In this document: piece after piece, positions 17,519 to 26,105 of the stretch
How positions within the stretch are numbered: position 1 is the first letter of the stretch
Layout of the letters: each line of letters starts with the position of its first letter
Source of the DNA: Craterilacuibacter sp. RT1T
GTDB taxonomy: Bacteria > Pseudomonadota > Gammaproteobacteria > Burkholderiales > Chromobacteriaceae
Assembly (NCBI RefSeq): GCF_023502145.1
Contig: NZ_JAMFLI010000004.1
Coordinates: 124,001 to 188,000, forward strand
Length of the DNA: 64,000 nucleotides
Direction: 5' to 3'
Position numbers and translations under genes: made by a program
The notes under the pieces: generated by a model
What the model was told of the DNA's origin: nothing
The model's database searches: none
The model's input: the letters and a program-made list of their open reading frames with translations, nothing else

Positions 17519-18595
17519 TTACTTGGACAGGGCGGCGCGCGTCCAGGCCGCGTCAATCGCCGCCTTATGCTTTTGCGCGCGGATCACATCAACCGGCTGC
17601 ACCTGTGGCGCGGCCGGCATCTTGGCCTGCACCGCAGCGGGCAGAGCCACACCGGCCACGGCCGGGCGCACAAAACCTTCGGCAAACAGAGCCTGACCCT
17701 TGCTGCTCATCACGAAGTTCAGCCACAGCTTGCCCGCGTTCGGGTTAGGTGCGTTCTTCACCAGGCTCATGCCGTAAGGCGCGGCGGCGCTACCCTCTTT
17801 CGGAATCACCACGGCAATGCTGTCCTTCATGCCGTCCATATACTTGGCCTTGAGGCCATCATTCTCGTAGCCGATCCAGATCGGGATCTCGCCTTTGAGG
17901 AACTTGGCGTAAGGCGTGGTGCCTTCCACGCGCAGCACATTGCCGGCCTTGTGCAGGCGGCCCATATAGTCGGTACCGGCCAGTGGCTTGTCCATCGAAC
18001 CGCCATTGCCGAAGGCCGCAGCCAGCACCGCAACCTGGCCCTGACCGGTCGAGCGCGGGTCGAGGTAAACCACGCTGTTCTTGTATTCCGGCTTCAAGAG
18101 GTCAGCCCAGCCTTGCGGCACGTTCTTCACCAGCTTTTTGTTGACCAGGAAAGCGACGTTGAGCGAATGCACGCCGAACCACTTGCCGGAGGCTTCGCGC
18201 ATCACCGGACTAACCTTGTCAAAGTTCACCGGCTTGAATGGCGCGACCACATCCTTGGCCACCGCATCGACAGCCGACTGGGCAAAGTAATAGGCGGTAT
18301 CGGCTTGCGGACGGCGACGGGTCTTGTCCAGCGCCACCACGGTGGCGGCCGAGCCCAGGTCGTTATAGGTCAGCTCGACTTCCGGATAGCGCTGCTTAAA
18401 TTCCTTGAACAGCGACTTCCAGTTCGCCCATTCCGGGCCGGTGTCGAACGACACCACAATGCCTTCTTTGCTGGCGGCCTGATACAGCGCCTTTTCACCC
18501 GAATACAGCTCGGGACCGGTAAATGCCTGTGCAGGCAGGGCAAACAAGGCAGCAAGCGATGCGGCCAGAAGATGGCGACGGTTCAACAAGGACAT
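17519..18595 (-). CDS. ABC transporter substrate-binding protein (Fe3+/2-aminoethylphosphonate class)
   Basis: 358 residues. The signal sequence NRRHLLAASLAALFALPAQA has twin arginines and may be a weak Tat or a Sec signal. The mature protein (FTGPELYSGEKALYQAASKE) fits the type II periplasmic binding fold of iron/phosphonate/polyamine binders, with SAATVVALDKTR and VYLDPRSTGQGQ as ligand-region segments. The family spans several substrates and the sequence alone does not decide; the tyrosine pair typical of ferric-binding FbpA is not obvious. Confidence 0.82.
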   Translation of the reverse strand: MSLLNRRHLLAASLAALFALPAQAFTGPELYSGEKALYQAASKEGIVVSFDTGPEWANWKSLFKEFKQRYPEVELTYNDLGSAATVVALDKTRRRPQADTAYYFAQSAVDAVAKDVVAPFKPVNFDKVSPVMREASGKWFGVHSLNVAFLVNKKLVKNVPQGWADLLKPEYKNSVVYLDPRSTGQGQVAVLAAAFGNGGSMDKPLAGTDYMGRLHKAGNVLRVEGTTPYAKFLKGEIPIWIGYENDGLKAKYMDGMKDSIAVVIPKEGSAAAPYGMSLVKNAPNPNAGKLWLNFVMSSKGQALFAEGFVRPAVAGVALPAAVQAKMPAAPQVQPVDVIRAQKHKAAIDAAWTRAALSK

Positions 18596-18624
18596 GAAAC
18601 TTCTCTCCGGGACTTGGGATGGGT

Positions 18625-19653
18625 TCAGGCCGCCAGCAGGCGGATATGTTCGGGGGCTACGGCAATGGCGTCAGCCGGGGCGCTGCGCGCCTCGCCCAGC
18701 CACGGCAGTTGCGCACCGTGCGGCATAAAATCGTAACGGTTGAATGAACCGAGATAGCGGTTGAGCGTGACGCGGCCTTCCATGCGGTTGAGTGCCTGCA
18801 TTGGCGGATCGGCCTCGACATGCTCGGGACGAGCCAGCAGTTTGACCTGCTCGCCCGGCGCACGCGCACCGGTATCACAACGCAAACGGGCATAGCCGGT
18901 ATCGATCTCGCCCTCGCCGCAGACGGTTGCCGTGCAGATGGTCGACAAACCGACAAAGCGGGCCACGGTTTCGTTCAGCGGGTTTTCATACAGCTCGGTC
19001 GGCGTGCCGTATTGCAGCACACGGCCCTGATCAAGCAGGGCGATACGGTCGGCCATGGCCAGCGCCTCTTCCTGATCGTGGGTGACCAGCAAGGTGGTCG
19101 CGCCGAACTGCTGCTGCAACTGGCGGATCTGGTCGCGCAACTGGCCACGAATCGACGCATCCAGTGCCGACAAAGGCTCGTCCAGCAACAGCGCCTGCGG
19201 ACTGTAAGCCAGTGCCCGGGCCAGCGCCACGCGCTGCTGCTGGCCGCCGGACAGCTGTGCCGGACGACGCCCGGCAAGCGAGCCCAAGCCCACCAGATCC
19301 AGCATTTCCTGCGCCTTTTTACGCCGTGCGCCGGCCTCGACACCGGCCATCTTCAGGCCGTAACCGACATTGTCCAGCACCGTCAGATGCGGAAACAGCG
19401 CGTAGTGCTGAAACATCATGCCGATATGGCGCTCGTGCACCGGCATATTGGACAGGTCGCGCCCACCCAGTACGATGCGGCCGCTATGACCGCTAATCAG
19501 GCCGGCCGTCAGGCGCAGCAAGGTGGTTTTGCCCGAGCCGGACGGGCCGATCAGGGCGACCAGTTCGCCGCTGGCAAGCGACAGCGACACATCGTGCACG
19601 CCGATAGACGTGCCGCGGTATTGGAAACCGACTTGTTCGAATGAGAGGCTCAT
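18625..19653 (-). CDS. ABC transporter ATP-binding protein, PotA/PhnT-like
   Basis: 342 residues: Walker A GPSGSGKTT (36-44), signature LSGGQQQR, Walker B ALLLDEPLSALD, H-loop LLVTHDQEEA, plus a C-terminal TOBE-like regulatory domain from about residue 240. It powers the importer made with the two permeases. ATG 19653 overlaps the stop of the first permease (ATGA). Confidence 0.92.
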   Translation of the reverse strand: MSLSFEQVGFQYRGTSIGVHDVSLSLASGELVALIGPSGSGKTTLLRLTAGLISGHSGRIVLGGRDLSNMPVHERHIGMMFQHYALFPHLTVLDNVGYGLKMAGVEAGARRKKAQEMLDLVGLGSLAGRRPAQLSGGQQQRVALARALAYSPQALLLDEPLSALDASIRGQLRDQIRQLQQQFGATTLLVTHDQEEALAMADRIALLDQGRVLQYGTPTELYENPLNETVARFVGLSTICTATVCGEGEIDTGYARLRCDTGARAPGEQVKLLARPEHVEADPPMQALNRMEGRVTLNRYLGSFNRYDFMPHGAQLPWLGEARSAPADAIAVAPEHIRLLAA

Positions 19654-20417
19654 GCTTTTTTCGATGCCAGAGTAGAGGTCAGGGAAGCCACGGTAGCCAG
19701 CAGCAGCAGGATCACAGTCGCAGCACAGGCAAAGCCGGTGGCGCCATAAAAAGCCTGCAGCAGCACGACCGGATAAGTCCGGTTCTGGAAACCGACAATC
19801 AGATTGGACAGCTGGAATTCACCAATGGACAGCGCCGCCACCATCACCAGACCCGATAGCAAGCTGGCACGCAGATTGGGCACGATGATGCCGAAAAAGC
19901 GCTGAATCGGACGCGCGCCCAATGTGGCAGCCGCTTCTTCCAGCCGGTCGAGGCGCTGGTGGCGCAGGTCGGTCACCAGCGCCTGCGTCAGATACGGCAG
20001 AGTCAGCACCACATGAGCAGCAATCAGCAAGGGCGTACTGCCCAACCATGGCATGGCATCGGTGTTGAATACCAGGATGTAGCCAAAGCCCAGGGTAATG
20101 GTCGGCACGGCCACCGGCAGCAAGGTCAGCAGGCGGGTCGCGAAGCGGTTTTTCTGCCGGGCGCCATGCACCAGCGAATAGGCCAGGGGCACACATAGCA
20201 GCGTGTTGATCGCACACGATGCGGCCCCGACAATCAGGCTGGTGATAAAGGCGCGGATAAAACTGCGGTCTTCCCACAGCTCCAGATACCACTGCGTGGT
20301 CGAGCCTTCGGGCAATAACGCATTCACCCAGGTCTCGCCAAATGAGCCGACCAGAATCAGCGCGATGGGCAGAACGAGGTAGAGCATATAGCTCAGGGAA
20401 ACCAGCCGGATAAACAT
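19650..20417 (-). CDS. ABC transporter permease, PotC-like
   Basis: 255 residues, six membrane helices and EAA loop EEAAATLGARPIQRFFGIIVPNL. First gene of the five-gene operon permease-ATPase-binding protein-permease-LOG-like. The operon diverges from a LysR gene across 124 bases, which makes that regulator the likely controller. Confidence 0.88.
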   Translation of the reverse strand: MFIRLVSLSYMLYLVLPIALILVGSFGETWVNALLPEGSTTQWYLELWEDRSFIRAFITSLIVGAASCAINTLLCVPLAYSLVHGARQKNRFATRLLTLLPVAVPTITLGFGYILVFNTDAMPWLGSTPLLIAAHVVLTLPYLTQALVTDLRHQRLDRLEEAAATLGARPIQRFFGIIVPNLRASLLSGLVMVAALSIGEFQLSNLIVGFQNRTYPVVLLQAFYGATGFACAATVILLLLATVASLTSTLASKKA

Positions 20418-20541
20418 GGGTCGCCTTGGAGAAGCCTGCGAATAGTCAGCAAAGCCGGTATTATATTAGCGACTGTTTACATCCGAATGATTAAACGGCA
20501 TCCCATGCTTGCGATTGACGCAAAGATGATGATGGAGCGCA

Positions 20542-21483
20542 ATGAAACGAGCCTGTCCCAGTATTCACGAACTGCTGGCATTCGAAGCCGTAGCCCGTCA
20601 CCTGTCGGTGACGCAGGCGGCCGATGAGCTGTGCGTCACTCCCAGCGCGGTCAGCCGGCAGCTTTCCGGGCTGGAAATGTTCCTCGGTGTCGAGCTGCTG
20701 GCCCGTGTCGGTCGCGCCTTCGTGCTCACCCATACCGGCCGCCACTATCTGCAGCGCATCCAGCCGGCACTGCGCATGCTGGAAAGCGCAACCCACGATC
20801 TGACCAGCAGCCAGCATGGCCGTGGCACGCTATCCGTCTCCTGTGTGCCGACCTTTATGACCAAGTGGCTGATTCCGCGCCTGCCGGACTTCAGCAGTGC
20901 CTACCCGCAAGTGACGCTGGCCTTCCATCAGCATCTGTCCGGCCGCCAGGTGCAGCCGCACGACGTCGATATCGCCATCCGCTACGGCAACGGCCACTGG
21001 CCGGGCGTAGTCGCCGACAATATCGCCGGCCGCCACTTTATTCTGGTGGCCTCGGCACAGCAGGCGCATGCGGCAGCCCTGCCGCGCTCGGCCGCGGATC
21101 TGGCGCAGGCGCGCATTCTGATCCATCAGGGCGAACCCGATATCTGGGCGCAATGGTGCAATACCCGCGGCTTGGCGGTACAGCCCTTGCGCAGCAGTGC
21201 GCGCTTCGAGCATTACAGCTCGCTCATCAGTGCCGTCGAGACCGGCATGGGCTATGCGCTGGTGCCACGCTGTCTGGTCGAGGGCGAAATCGCCAGTGGC
21301 CGCATCATCGAGCCGTTCGACAGTGCCGAAGTGCTCGATCAGGGCCACTATCTGTGCTACCGCGAAGAACTACTCGAGTCGCCCGTCTTTCTTGCCTTCC
21401 GCAACTGGATACTCGAACTGGGGCACCAGATCGGCGGCCCGGGCTTACCCGAGCAGCAAAGTGTGATTCCGGAGTTTGAATAA
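20542..21483 (+). CDS. LysR family transcriptional regulator, GcvA-like
   Basis: 313 residues. N-terminal winged helix: FEAVARHLSVTQAADELCVTPSAVSRQLSGLEMFLGVELL (residues 14-53), then the effector domain starting near residue 93 (GTLSVSCVPTFMTKWLIPRLPDF), a start shared with GcvA-type regulators. It probably controls the divergent ABC operon and itself. The effector is unknown but may be the transported compound. Confidence 0.9.
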   Translation: MKRACPSIHELLAFEAVARHLSVTQAADELCVTPSAVSRQLSGLEMFLGVELLARVGRAFVLTHTGRHYLQRIQPALRMLESATHDLTSSQHGRGTLSVSCVPTFMTKWLIPRLPDFSSAYPQVTLAFHQHLSGRQVQPHDVDIAIRYGNGHWPGVVADNIAGRHFILVASAQQAHAAALPRSAADLAQARILIHQGEPDIWAQWCNTRGLAVQPLRSSARFEHYSSLISAVETGMGYALVPRCLVEGEIASGRIIEPFDSAEVLDQGHYLCYREELLESPVFLAFRNWILELGHQIGGPGLPEQQSVIPEFE

Positions 21484-21487
21484 AATC

Positions 21488-21640
21488 GGGGAGTGGGGAG
21501 TGGGGAGCGGGGAGCGGGGAGCGGGGAGCGGGGAGCGGGGAATCGTGGCGCTTGATGCGGTGATAAGCAACGGCCACACTCCCTACTCCCTACTCCCTAC
21601 TCCCTACTCCCTACTCCCTACTCCCTACTCCCTACTCCCC
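21488..21640. repeat. inverted heptamer minisatellite with G-quadruplex potential
   Basis: Plus strand 21488-21536 is two GGGGAGT then five GGGGAGC units, followed by GGGG. After a 36-base spacer, 21578-21640 is eight ACTCCCT units and one ACTCCCC, which reads AGGGAGT on the minus strand. Each arm is a regular run of three or four Gs with short loops, so G-quadruplexes could form on opposite strands. It lies between convergent LysR and parC genes. Confidence 0.85.
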
Positions 21641-21669
21641 GATCCCGAGTCCCCGATCCCGCCACTGCC

Positions 21670-24021
21670 TTACAGATCGCTGATCGCGCTCACCTGCCAG
21701 CGCTTGGGCATGGCTTTGCCCTTGCGGCCGCGCTTGCCTTCAAACTCGCCCAGACTCAGCTTTTCGTCGGCCACCTTGCCGCGCACCGAAGTGGTCGCCA
21801 GCAAGGCTTTCTCGCCGGCCACCAAGCCCACGGCGGTCAGTGCATCGCCCTCTTCCAGCGCCATCAGCATCAGGCCGCGACCCTTGGCCAGCTCTTTCAG
21901 CTCGCTTGCCGGGAAGGCCAGCAAACGGCCATGGCTGCTGGCGGCAACCAGCTTGCAGCCATCCAGTGGCGCATGCACCCGAACCGGTGTCAGCACCGTA
22001 TCGTCGGCATCCAGCGTCAGGAAAGCCTTGCCGGCCTTGACCCGCCCGACCATATCCGACACCTTGGCCACAAAACCGTAACCCGCCGAGCTTGCGACCA
22101 CAAAGCGCGCATCGTCCGGTGCCGCCAGCAATTGCGCCAGTTTGGCACCATCCTGCATATCGAGCAGCGAAGTGACCGGTGCCCCATCGCCGCGCCCGGT
22201 CGGCACCACCGACGCATCTATGGTGTAGGCGCGCCCCTTGCTGTCCAGCACCACCACCGGCCACACCGTGCGCGTTTCCACCACGCAAGCCAGGCTGTCG
22301 CCATCCTTGAACGACAAGGCCGACAGGTCGACATGGTGGCCGACGCGCGCGCGCAGCCAGCCCTTTTGCGACAGGATCAGCGTCACCGGCTCGTCGGCGA
22401 CGGTCTGGTTCAGCACCGCGCGCTCGGCGGCCTTGATTTCGGAGCGGCGGGCATCGCCGTATTTGGCGGCATCCTTGCGGATCTCGTCGGACAGCAGGGC
22501 GCGGAAGGCTTCCGGATCGGCCAGCAGGTGGCGCAGCGCATCGCGCTCTTCGCGCAGCTCGGCCAGTTCCTTTTCCAGCTTGAAGCCTTCGAGGCGGGCC
22601 AGCTGGCGCAGACGGATCTCGAGAATATCGTCGGCCTGCAACTCGGACAGGCCAAAGGCCCGCATCAGGTCAGGCTTGGGCTCGTCCGCCTCGCGGATCA
22701 CGCGTATCACTTCATCGATATGGATAAAGGCGATCATGCGCCCTTCCAGGATGTGGATGCGCTGGCCAACCTTGTCCAGACGGTAGTTCAGGCGGCGGGT
22801 GACGGTGCTATGGCGGAAGTCCAGCCACTCGGACAGGATGGCTTTCAGCCCCTTCTGTCCGGGGCGGCCATCCAGCCCTATCATCACCATATTCATCGAT
22901 ACATTGCCTTCCAGACTGGTCTGCACCAGCAAGGTATTGATGAATTCGTCCGGATTTTGCCGGCTGGATTTAGGCTCGAACACCAGCCGCACCGGGCAGG
23001 CACTGTCGGACTCGTCGCGCACGCGGTCCAGCATGGACAGCATCAGGCTCTTGAGATTCTGCTGGTCCAGCGACAACGTCTTCTTGCCCGATTTGACCTT
23101 GGGGTTGGTCGCTTCTTCGATCTCGGCCAGCACCTTCTGCGCACTGGAGCCCGGCGGCAGTTCGGTCACGATCACGCGCCACTGGCCGCGCGCCAGCCGC
23201 TCGATTTCCCACTTGGCACGCACGCGCACCGAACCGCGCCCGCCCTCGTAGGCGGCGAGAATGTCGGCTTGTGGCGTAATAATCTGGCCGCCACCGGGGA
23301 AGTCCGGCCCCGGCACATAGGCCATCAGCTCGGCGGTAGTCAGTTCCGGCTTGGCCAACAGCGCCAGTGCGGCGCGTGCCACTTCGGTCAGATTGTGCGG
23401 CGGGATCTCGGTCGCCATCCCCACCGCGATGCCGGAGGCGCCATTAAGCAGCACCATGGGCAGACGTGCCGGCAGCAGGGCCGGCTCGTCGAAGGCGCCG
23501 TCGTAATTGGGCACAAAGTCGACGGTGCCCATATCGATCTCGGACAGCAGCAGCTCGGAAATCGGCGTCAGGCGCGCCTCGGTGTAACGCATTGCCGCCG
23601 CGCCGTCGCCATCGCGCGAACCGAAGTTGCCCTGGCCATCGACCAGCGGGTAGCGCAGGGTAAAGTCCTGCGCCATGCGCACCATGGCCTCATAGGCCGG
23701 GCTGTCGCCGTGCGGGTGGTATTTACCCAGAATTTCGCCGACCACGCGCGCCGACTTCACCGGTTTGGCACCGGCCACCAGCCCCATATCGCGCATGGCG
23801 TACAGAATGCGGCGCTGTACCGGCTTCTGGCCATCGGCCACTTCCGGCAGCGCACGCCCTTTGACCACGCTCATCGCGTATTCGAGATAGGCGCGCTCGG
23901 CATAATGGTCCAGCGCAATCCAGCCATCGCCCTCCTCTTCCGTCTCCACCACGGGAGCGGGCGGGACAGGCGGCTGGGCATCGTCCGGGACAGGGGCAAA
24001 CAGATCGGATTCGTCGTTCAT
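21670..24021 (-). CDS. parC: DNA topoisomerase IV subunit A
   Basis: 783 residues. The GyrA/ParC breakage-reunion domain starts near residue 34 ([31 protein letters not shown] split over two blocks); the catalytic tyrosine is in [10 protein letters not shown]. The quinolone-determining region reads [11 protein letters not shown], with the Ser and Glu positions wild-type. The C-terminal beta-propeller is short, as in ParC rather than GyrA. It decatenates daughter chromosomes. No parE is adjacent. Confidence 0.93.
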   Translation of the reverse strand: MNDESDLFAPVPDDAQPPVPPAPVVETEEEGDGWIALDHYAERAYLEYAMSVVKGRALPEVADGQKPVQRRILYAMRDMGLVAGAKPVKSARVVGEILGKYHPHGDSPAYEAMVRMAQDFTLRYPLVDGQGNFGSRDGDGAAAMRYTEARLTPISELLLSEIDMGTVDFVPNYDGAFDEPALLPARLPMVLLNGASGIAVGMATEIPPHNLTEVARAALALLAKPELTTAELMAYVPGPDFPGGGQIITPQADILAAYEGGRGSVRVRAKWEIERLARGQWRVIVTELPPGSSAQKVLAEIEEATNPKVKSGKKTLSLDQQNLKSLMLSMLDRVRDESDSACPVRLVFEPKSSRQNPDEFINTLLVQTSLEGNVSMNMVMIGLDGRPGQKGLKAILSEWLDFRHSTVTRRLNYRLDKVGQRIHILEGRMIAFIHIDEVIRVIREADEPKPDLMRAFGLSELQADDILEIRLRQLARLEGFKLEKELAELREERDALRHLLADPEAFRALLSDEIRKDAAKYGDARRSEIKAAERAVLNQTVADEPVTLILSQKGWLRARVGHHVDLSALSFKDGDSLACVVETRTVWPVVVLDSKGRAYTIDASVVPTGRGDGAPVTSLLDMQDGAKLAQLLAAPDDARFVVASSAGYGFVAKVSDMVGRVKAGKAFLTLDADDTVLTPVRVHAPLDGCKLVAASSHGRLLAFPASELKELAKGRGLMLMALEEGDALTAVGLVAGEKALLATTSVRGKVADEKLSLGEFEGKRGRKGKAMPKRWQVSAISDL

Positions 24022-24092
24022 CTGGCAGGCAGTTCCGCCTCAAGGGCGGCCATGATATGTTGGTGAGATTAATACTTGGGGGAGATTGTACT

Positions 24093-24551
24093 ATGGCAAC
24101 TTCACTGACGTGGCACTGCCACGGTTTTGACGGCTTTTCCATCCACACCCTCTACGCGGCGCTAGCCTTGCGCGACCGGGTATTTGTGGTGGAACAAGAC
24201 TCCATCTATGGCGATATCGACGGCGTCGACCCGGATTGCCTGCACCTGTGCGCCTACGACGGGCAAGGCCGGCTGGCCGCCTATGCCCGCCTGATCGCCC
24301 CCGGCGACAAATACGAAGGCGCCAGCGCCATCGGCCGCGTGGTACTGGAGCCGGCCCTGCGCGGTACGGGTCTGGGCAAGACGCTGATGGCGGAAGCGGT
24401 GCGCCAGTGTCAGATACACTGGCCGGACAGCGCCATCATGCTGTCGGCTCAGGCCGACAAGCTGGGTTTCTACGCCGCGTTCGGCTTTCACGCCGTAAGC
24501 GAGCCCTACGACGATGGCGGCATCCTGCATGTCACCATGCGCCGCGGCTGA
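24093..24551 (+). CDS. elaA: GNAT acetyltransferase ElaA
   Basis: 152 residues from ATG 24093, with GGGGGAG upstream. The acetyl-CoA loop is in GRVVLEPALRGTGLGKTLM and the opening WHCHGFDGFSIHTLYAALALRDRVFVVEQ is the ElaA hallmark. Substrate unknown. A REP pair follows within ten bases of the stop codon. Confidence 0.9.
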   Translation: MATSLTWHCHGFDGFSIHTLYAALALRDRVFVVEQDSIYGDIDGVDPDCLHLCAYDGQGRLAAYARLIAPGDKYEGASAIGRVVLEPALRGTGLGKTLMAEAVRQCQIHWPDSAIMLSAQADKLGFYAAFGFHAVSEPYDDGGILHVTMRRG

Positions 24552-24558
24552 ACGAAAA

Positions 24559-24616
24559 TCGCCCGCTGCACGGGCTCCTACCAAGGTATGGTTGTAGGAG
24601 CCCGCACCGCGGGCGA
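24559..24616. repeat. inverted REP pair (BIME-like), left of the RAYT gene
   Basis: Two copies of a 23-bp element starting GTAGGAGCCCG and ending GCGGGCGA face away from each other around a 12-base spacer: 24559-24581 on the minus strand and 24594-24616 on the plus strand. GTAG followed by an imperfect hairpin is the form of REP elements recognised by RAYT transposases. Confidence 0.85.
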
Positions 24617-24625
24617 AACCATCCA

Positions 24626-25090
24626 TTACAACCACTCTGCATCCCAATGCGGGTAATCTCCAATCCGCTGCACCAGCCCCGCACGCAGCGGATTGGCAAC
24701 GATATAACGTGCCACCGCAGCCAGATCCTCCTCATGGCGCAATGCGTGATCATGAAACCCCTTTTGCCACACCGCCCGTCCCTTGCTCCGGCAGTACGCA
24801 TTGATTGCACACGCCGATTGCGCCTTGAGCTGGTTCATCAACAGCGCCAGCGAGCACGAGCCCAGTTGCAGCAGCCAGTGCAGATGATCCGGCATCACGA
24901 CAAAAGCCAGCGTCTGCGAGCGTCCGAGCTGATCGGCCTGCTGCAGCGTGCGCACCAGCAAGCGGGCACAGTAAAAATCGGCAAATACAGGCAGGCGCTC
25001 ACCGGTAACACTCGTCAGCAGATAGACCTGCCCGGGCAGTGACACACGCCCCTTGCGCAAGGCGTGACCATGGGGAGAATGCAAATACAT
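24626..25090 (-). CDS. REP-associated tyrosine transposase (RAYT)
   Basis: 154 residues of the Y1/HUH transposase superfamily (IS200-like fold). The HUH motif is in VVMPDHLHWLLQLG (residues 64-77) and the candidate catalytic tyrosine is in VARYIVANPLRAGLV near the end, a strongly conserved RAYT block. AGGGAA precedes ATG 25090. RAYTs are single-copy, domesticated-looking enzymes that cut and join REP hairpins. The gene is intact and framed on both sides by inverted REP pairs. Confidence 0.92.
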   Translation of the reverse strand: MYLHSPHGHALRKGRVSLPGQVYLLTSVTGERLPVFADFYCARLLVRTLQQADQLGRSQTLAFVVMPDHLHWLLQLGSCSLALLMNQLKAQSACAINAYCRSKGRAVWQKGFHDHALRHEEDLAAVARYIVANPLRAGLVQRIGDYPHWDAEWL

Positions 25091-25111
25091 GGTTCATTCC
25101 CTGACGAACAA

Positions 25112-25168
25112 TCGCCCGCTGCGCGGGCTCCTACCGGGTATCTCTGTAGGAGCCCGCACAGCGGGCGA
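25112..25168. repeat. inverted REP pair (BIME-like), right of the RAYT gene
   Basis: The same 23-bp element as on the left occurs at 25112-25134 (minus) and 25146-25168 (plus) with an 11-base spacer. Copies differ from the left pair only at a few loop and stem bases. Confidence 0.85.
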
Positions 25169-25179
25169 CAACGGCCGCA

Positions 25180-25920
25180 TCAGTCGCCAAACACCGCCTT
25201 CCAGCTGGTGTAGCTGGTGACATACATCACCGGAAACCATAACAGCAGGCCGAGCAAGAAGGGCAGCATGGCCAGAAACAGCATCACGGCCAGCATCAGG
25301 CCGCAAATCAGCAGCGCCTTCCAGTTGCTTAGGCCGGCCTTGAGGCTGGCGCGGCAGGCGGCAATCGGGGCCAGATCCTGCATCACCACCAGCGCCGGCG
25401 CAAACCAGTAAGCCATGCTGACAATAAACATCGGCACACCGAACACCAGCAGCATCATCAGCATGGCGCCCGTGTCCGGCGTTTCACCCTCGGCCGGCAT
25501 CACCATCAAACCCATGCTGCCCAATAGCAGGGCCAGGGCGACCATCACCACCACCGCCACCATGCACAGCGCCAGATAGACCAGCGCGACCCCCAGCAGC
25601 GGCTTGGGCTGGTCGCGAAAACCAGCAAACAGATCGGACAGCTCCAGCTCGCCGCCGGCTTCGGCTTTTTTCGCCGCCAAAATAAAGCCGCCGGCAAAAA
25701 TGGGCGACAACAGCAAGGGCAATAGCCCGCCTATCATCGGGATCATGCTGATGCCGATATGGATCACCAGATACACCAGCGCCAGCAGTATCCAGGTCAC
25801 CGGCTGTTCGCGCACCAGACGAAAGGCGGCAACAATCCACTGCCAGCCTTGGCCGGCAGGCAACTGGCGCGGGCCGGATGGGCGCGCAACCGGCGCAGGC
25901 GTCATTTCAAAATCGGACAT
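25180..25920 (-). CDS. BPSS1780-family multipass membrane protein
   Basis: 246 residues with a cytoplasmic Pro-rich N-terminus (about 25 residues) and five or six strong hydrophobic helices between residues 40 and 240. LFAGFRDQPKPLLGVALVYL and the overall layout match the BPSS1780 family of betaproteobacteria, whose function is not known. It is a single gene reading toward the RAYT element; its promoter lies in the 185-bp gap before tkt. Confidence 0.8.
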   Translation of the reverse strand: MSDFEMTPAPVARPSGPRQLPAGQGWQWIVAAFRLVREQPVTWILLALVYLVIHIGISMIPMIGGLLPLLLSPIFAGGFILAAKKAEAGGELELSDLFAGFRDQPKPLLGVALVYLALCMVAVVVMVALALLLGSMGLMVMPAEGETPDTGAMLMMLLVFGVPMFIVSMAYWFAPALVVMQDLAPIAACRASLKAGLSNWKALLICGLMLAVMLFLAMLPFLLGLLLWFPVMYVTSYTSWKAVFGD

Positions 25921-26105
25921 GGCTTGAATTCTCCGGCAAAAATTTTCTGATATTGCTTAAAGAGTCGGCAGAAAAGATGCTTTCGTCAATGTCTGTCGCC
26001 GTGGCTGGTTGCCGCAATGCGACATAACAGCGATAATTTCGCCACTTTCTGATGGGCGGATACCCCGTCCATCGCCGTCTTGCTAACTCTCTCGAGGTTT
26101 TTCGC

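Noticed and set aside
21488-21640. Possible CRISPR-like array
   Set aside because: Units are only seven bases and directly adjoining, with no spacers and no cas genes.
21931-24066. Long open frame antisense to parC
   Set aside because: Composition shadow of parC; no domain motif or sensible start region.
24626-25090. Insertion sequence of the IS200 type
   Set aside because: The HUH protein is of the RAYT class and is bounded by REP pairs, not by IS200 ends; no target duplication was seen.
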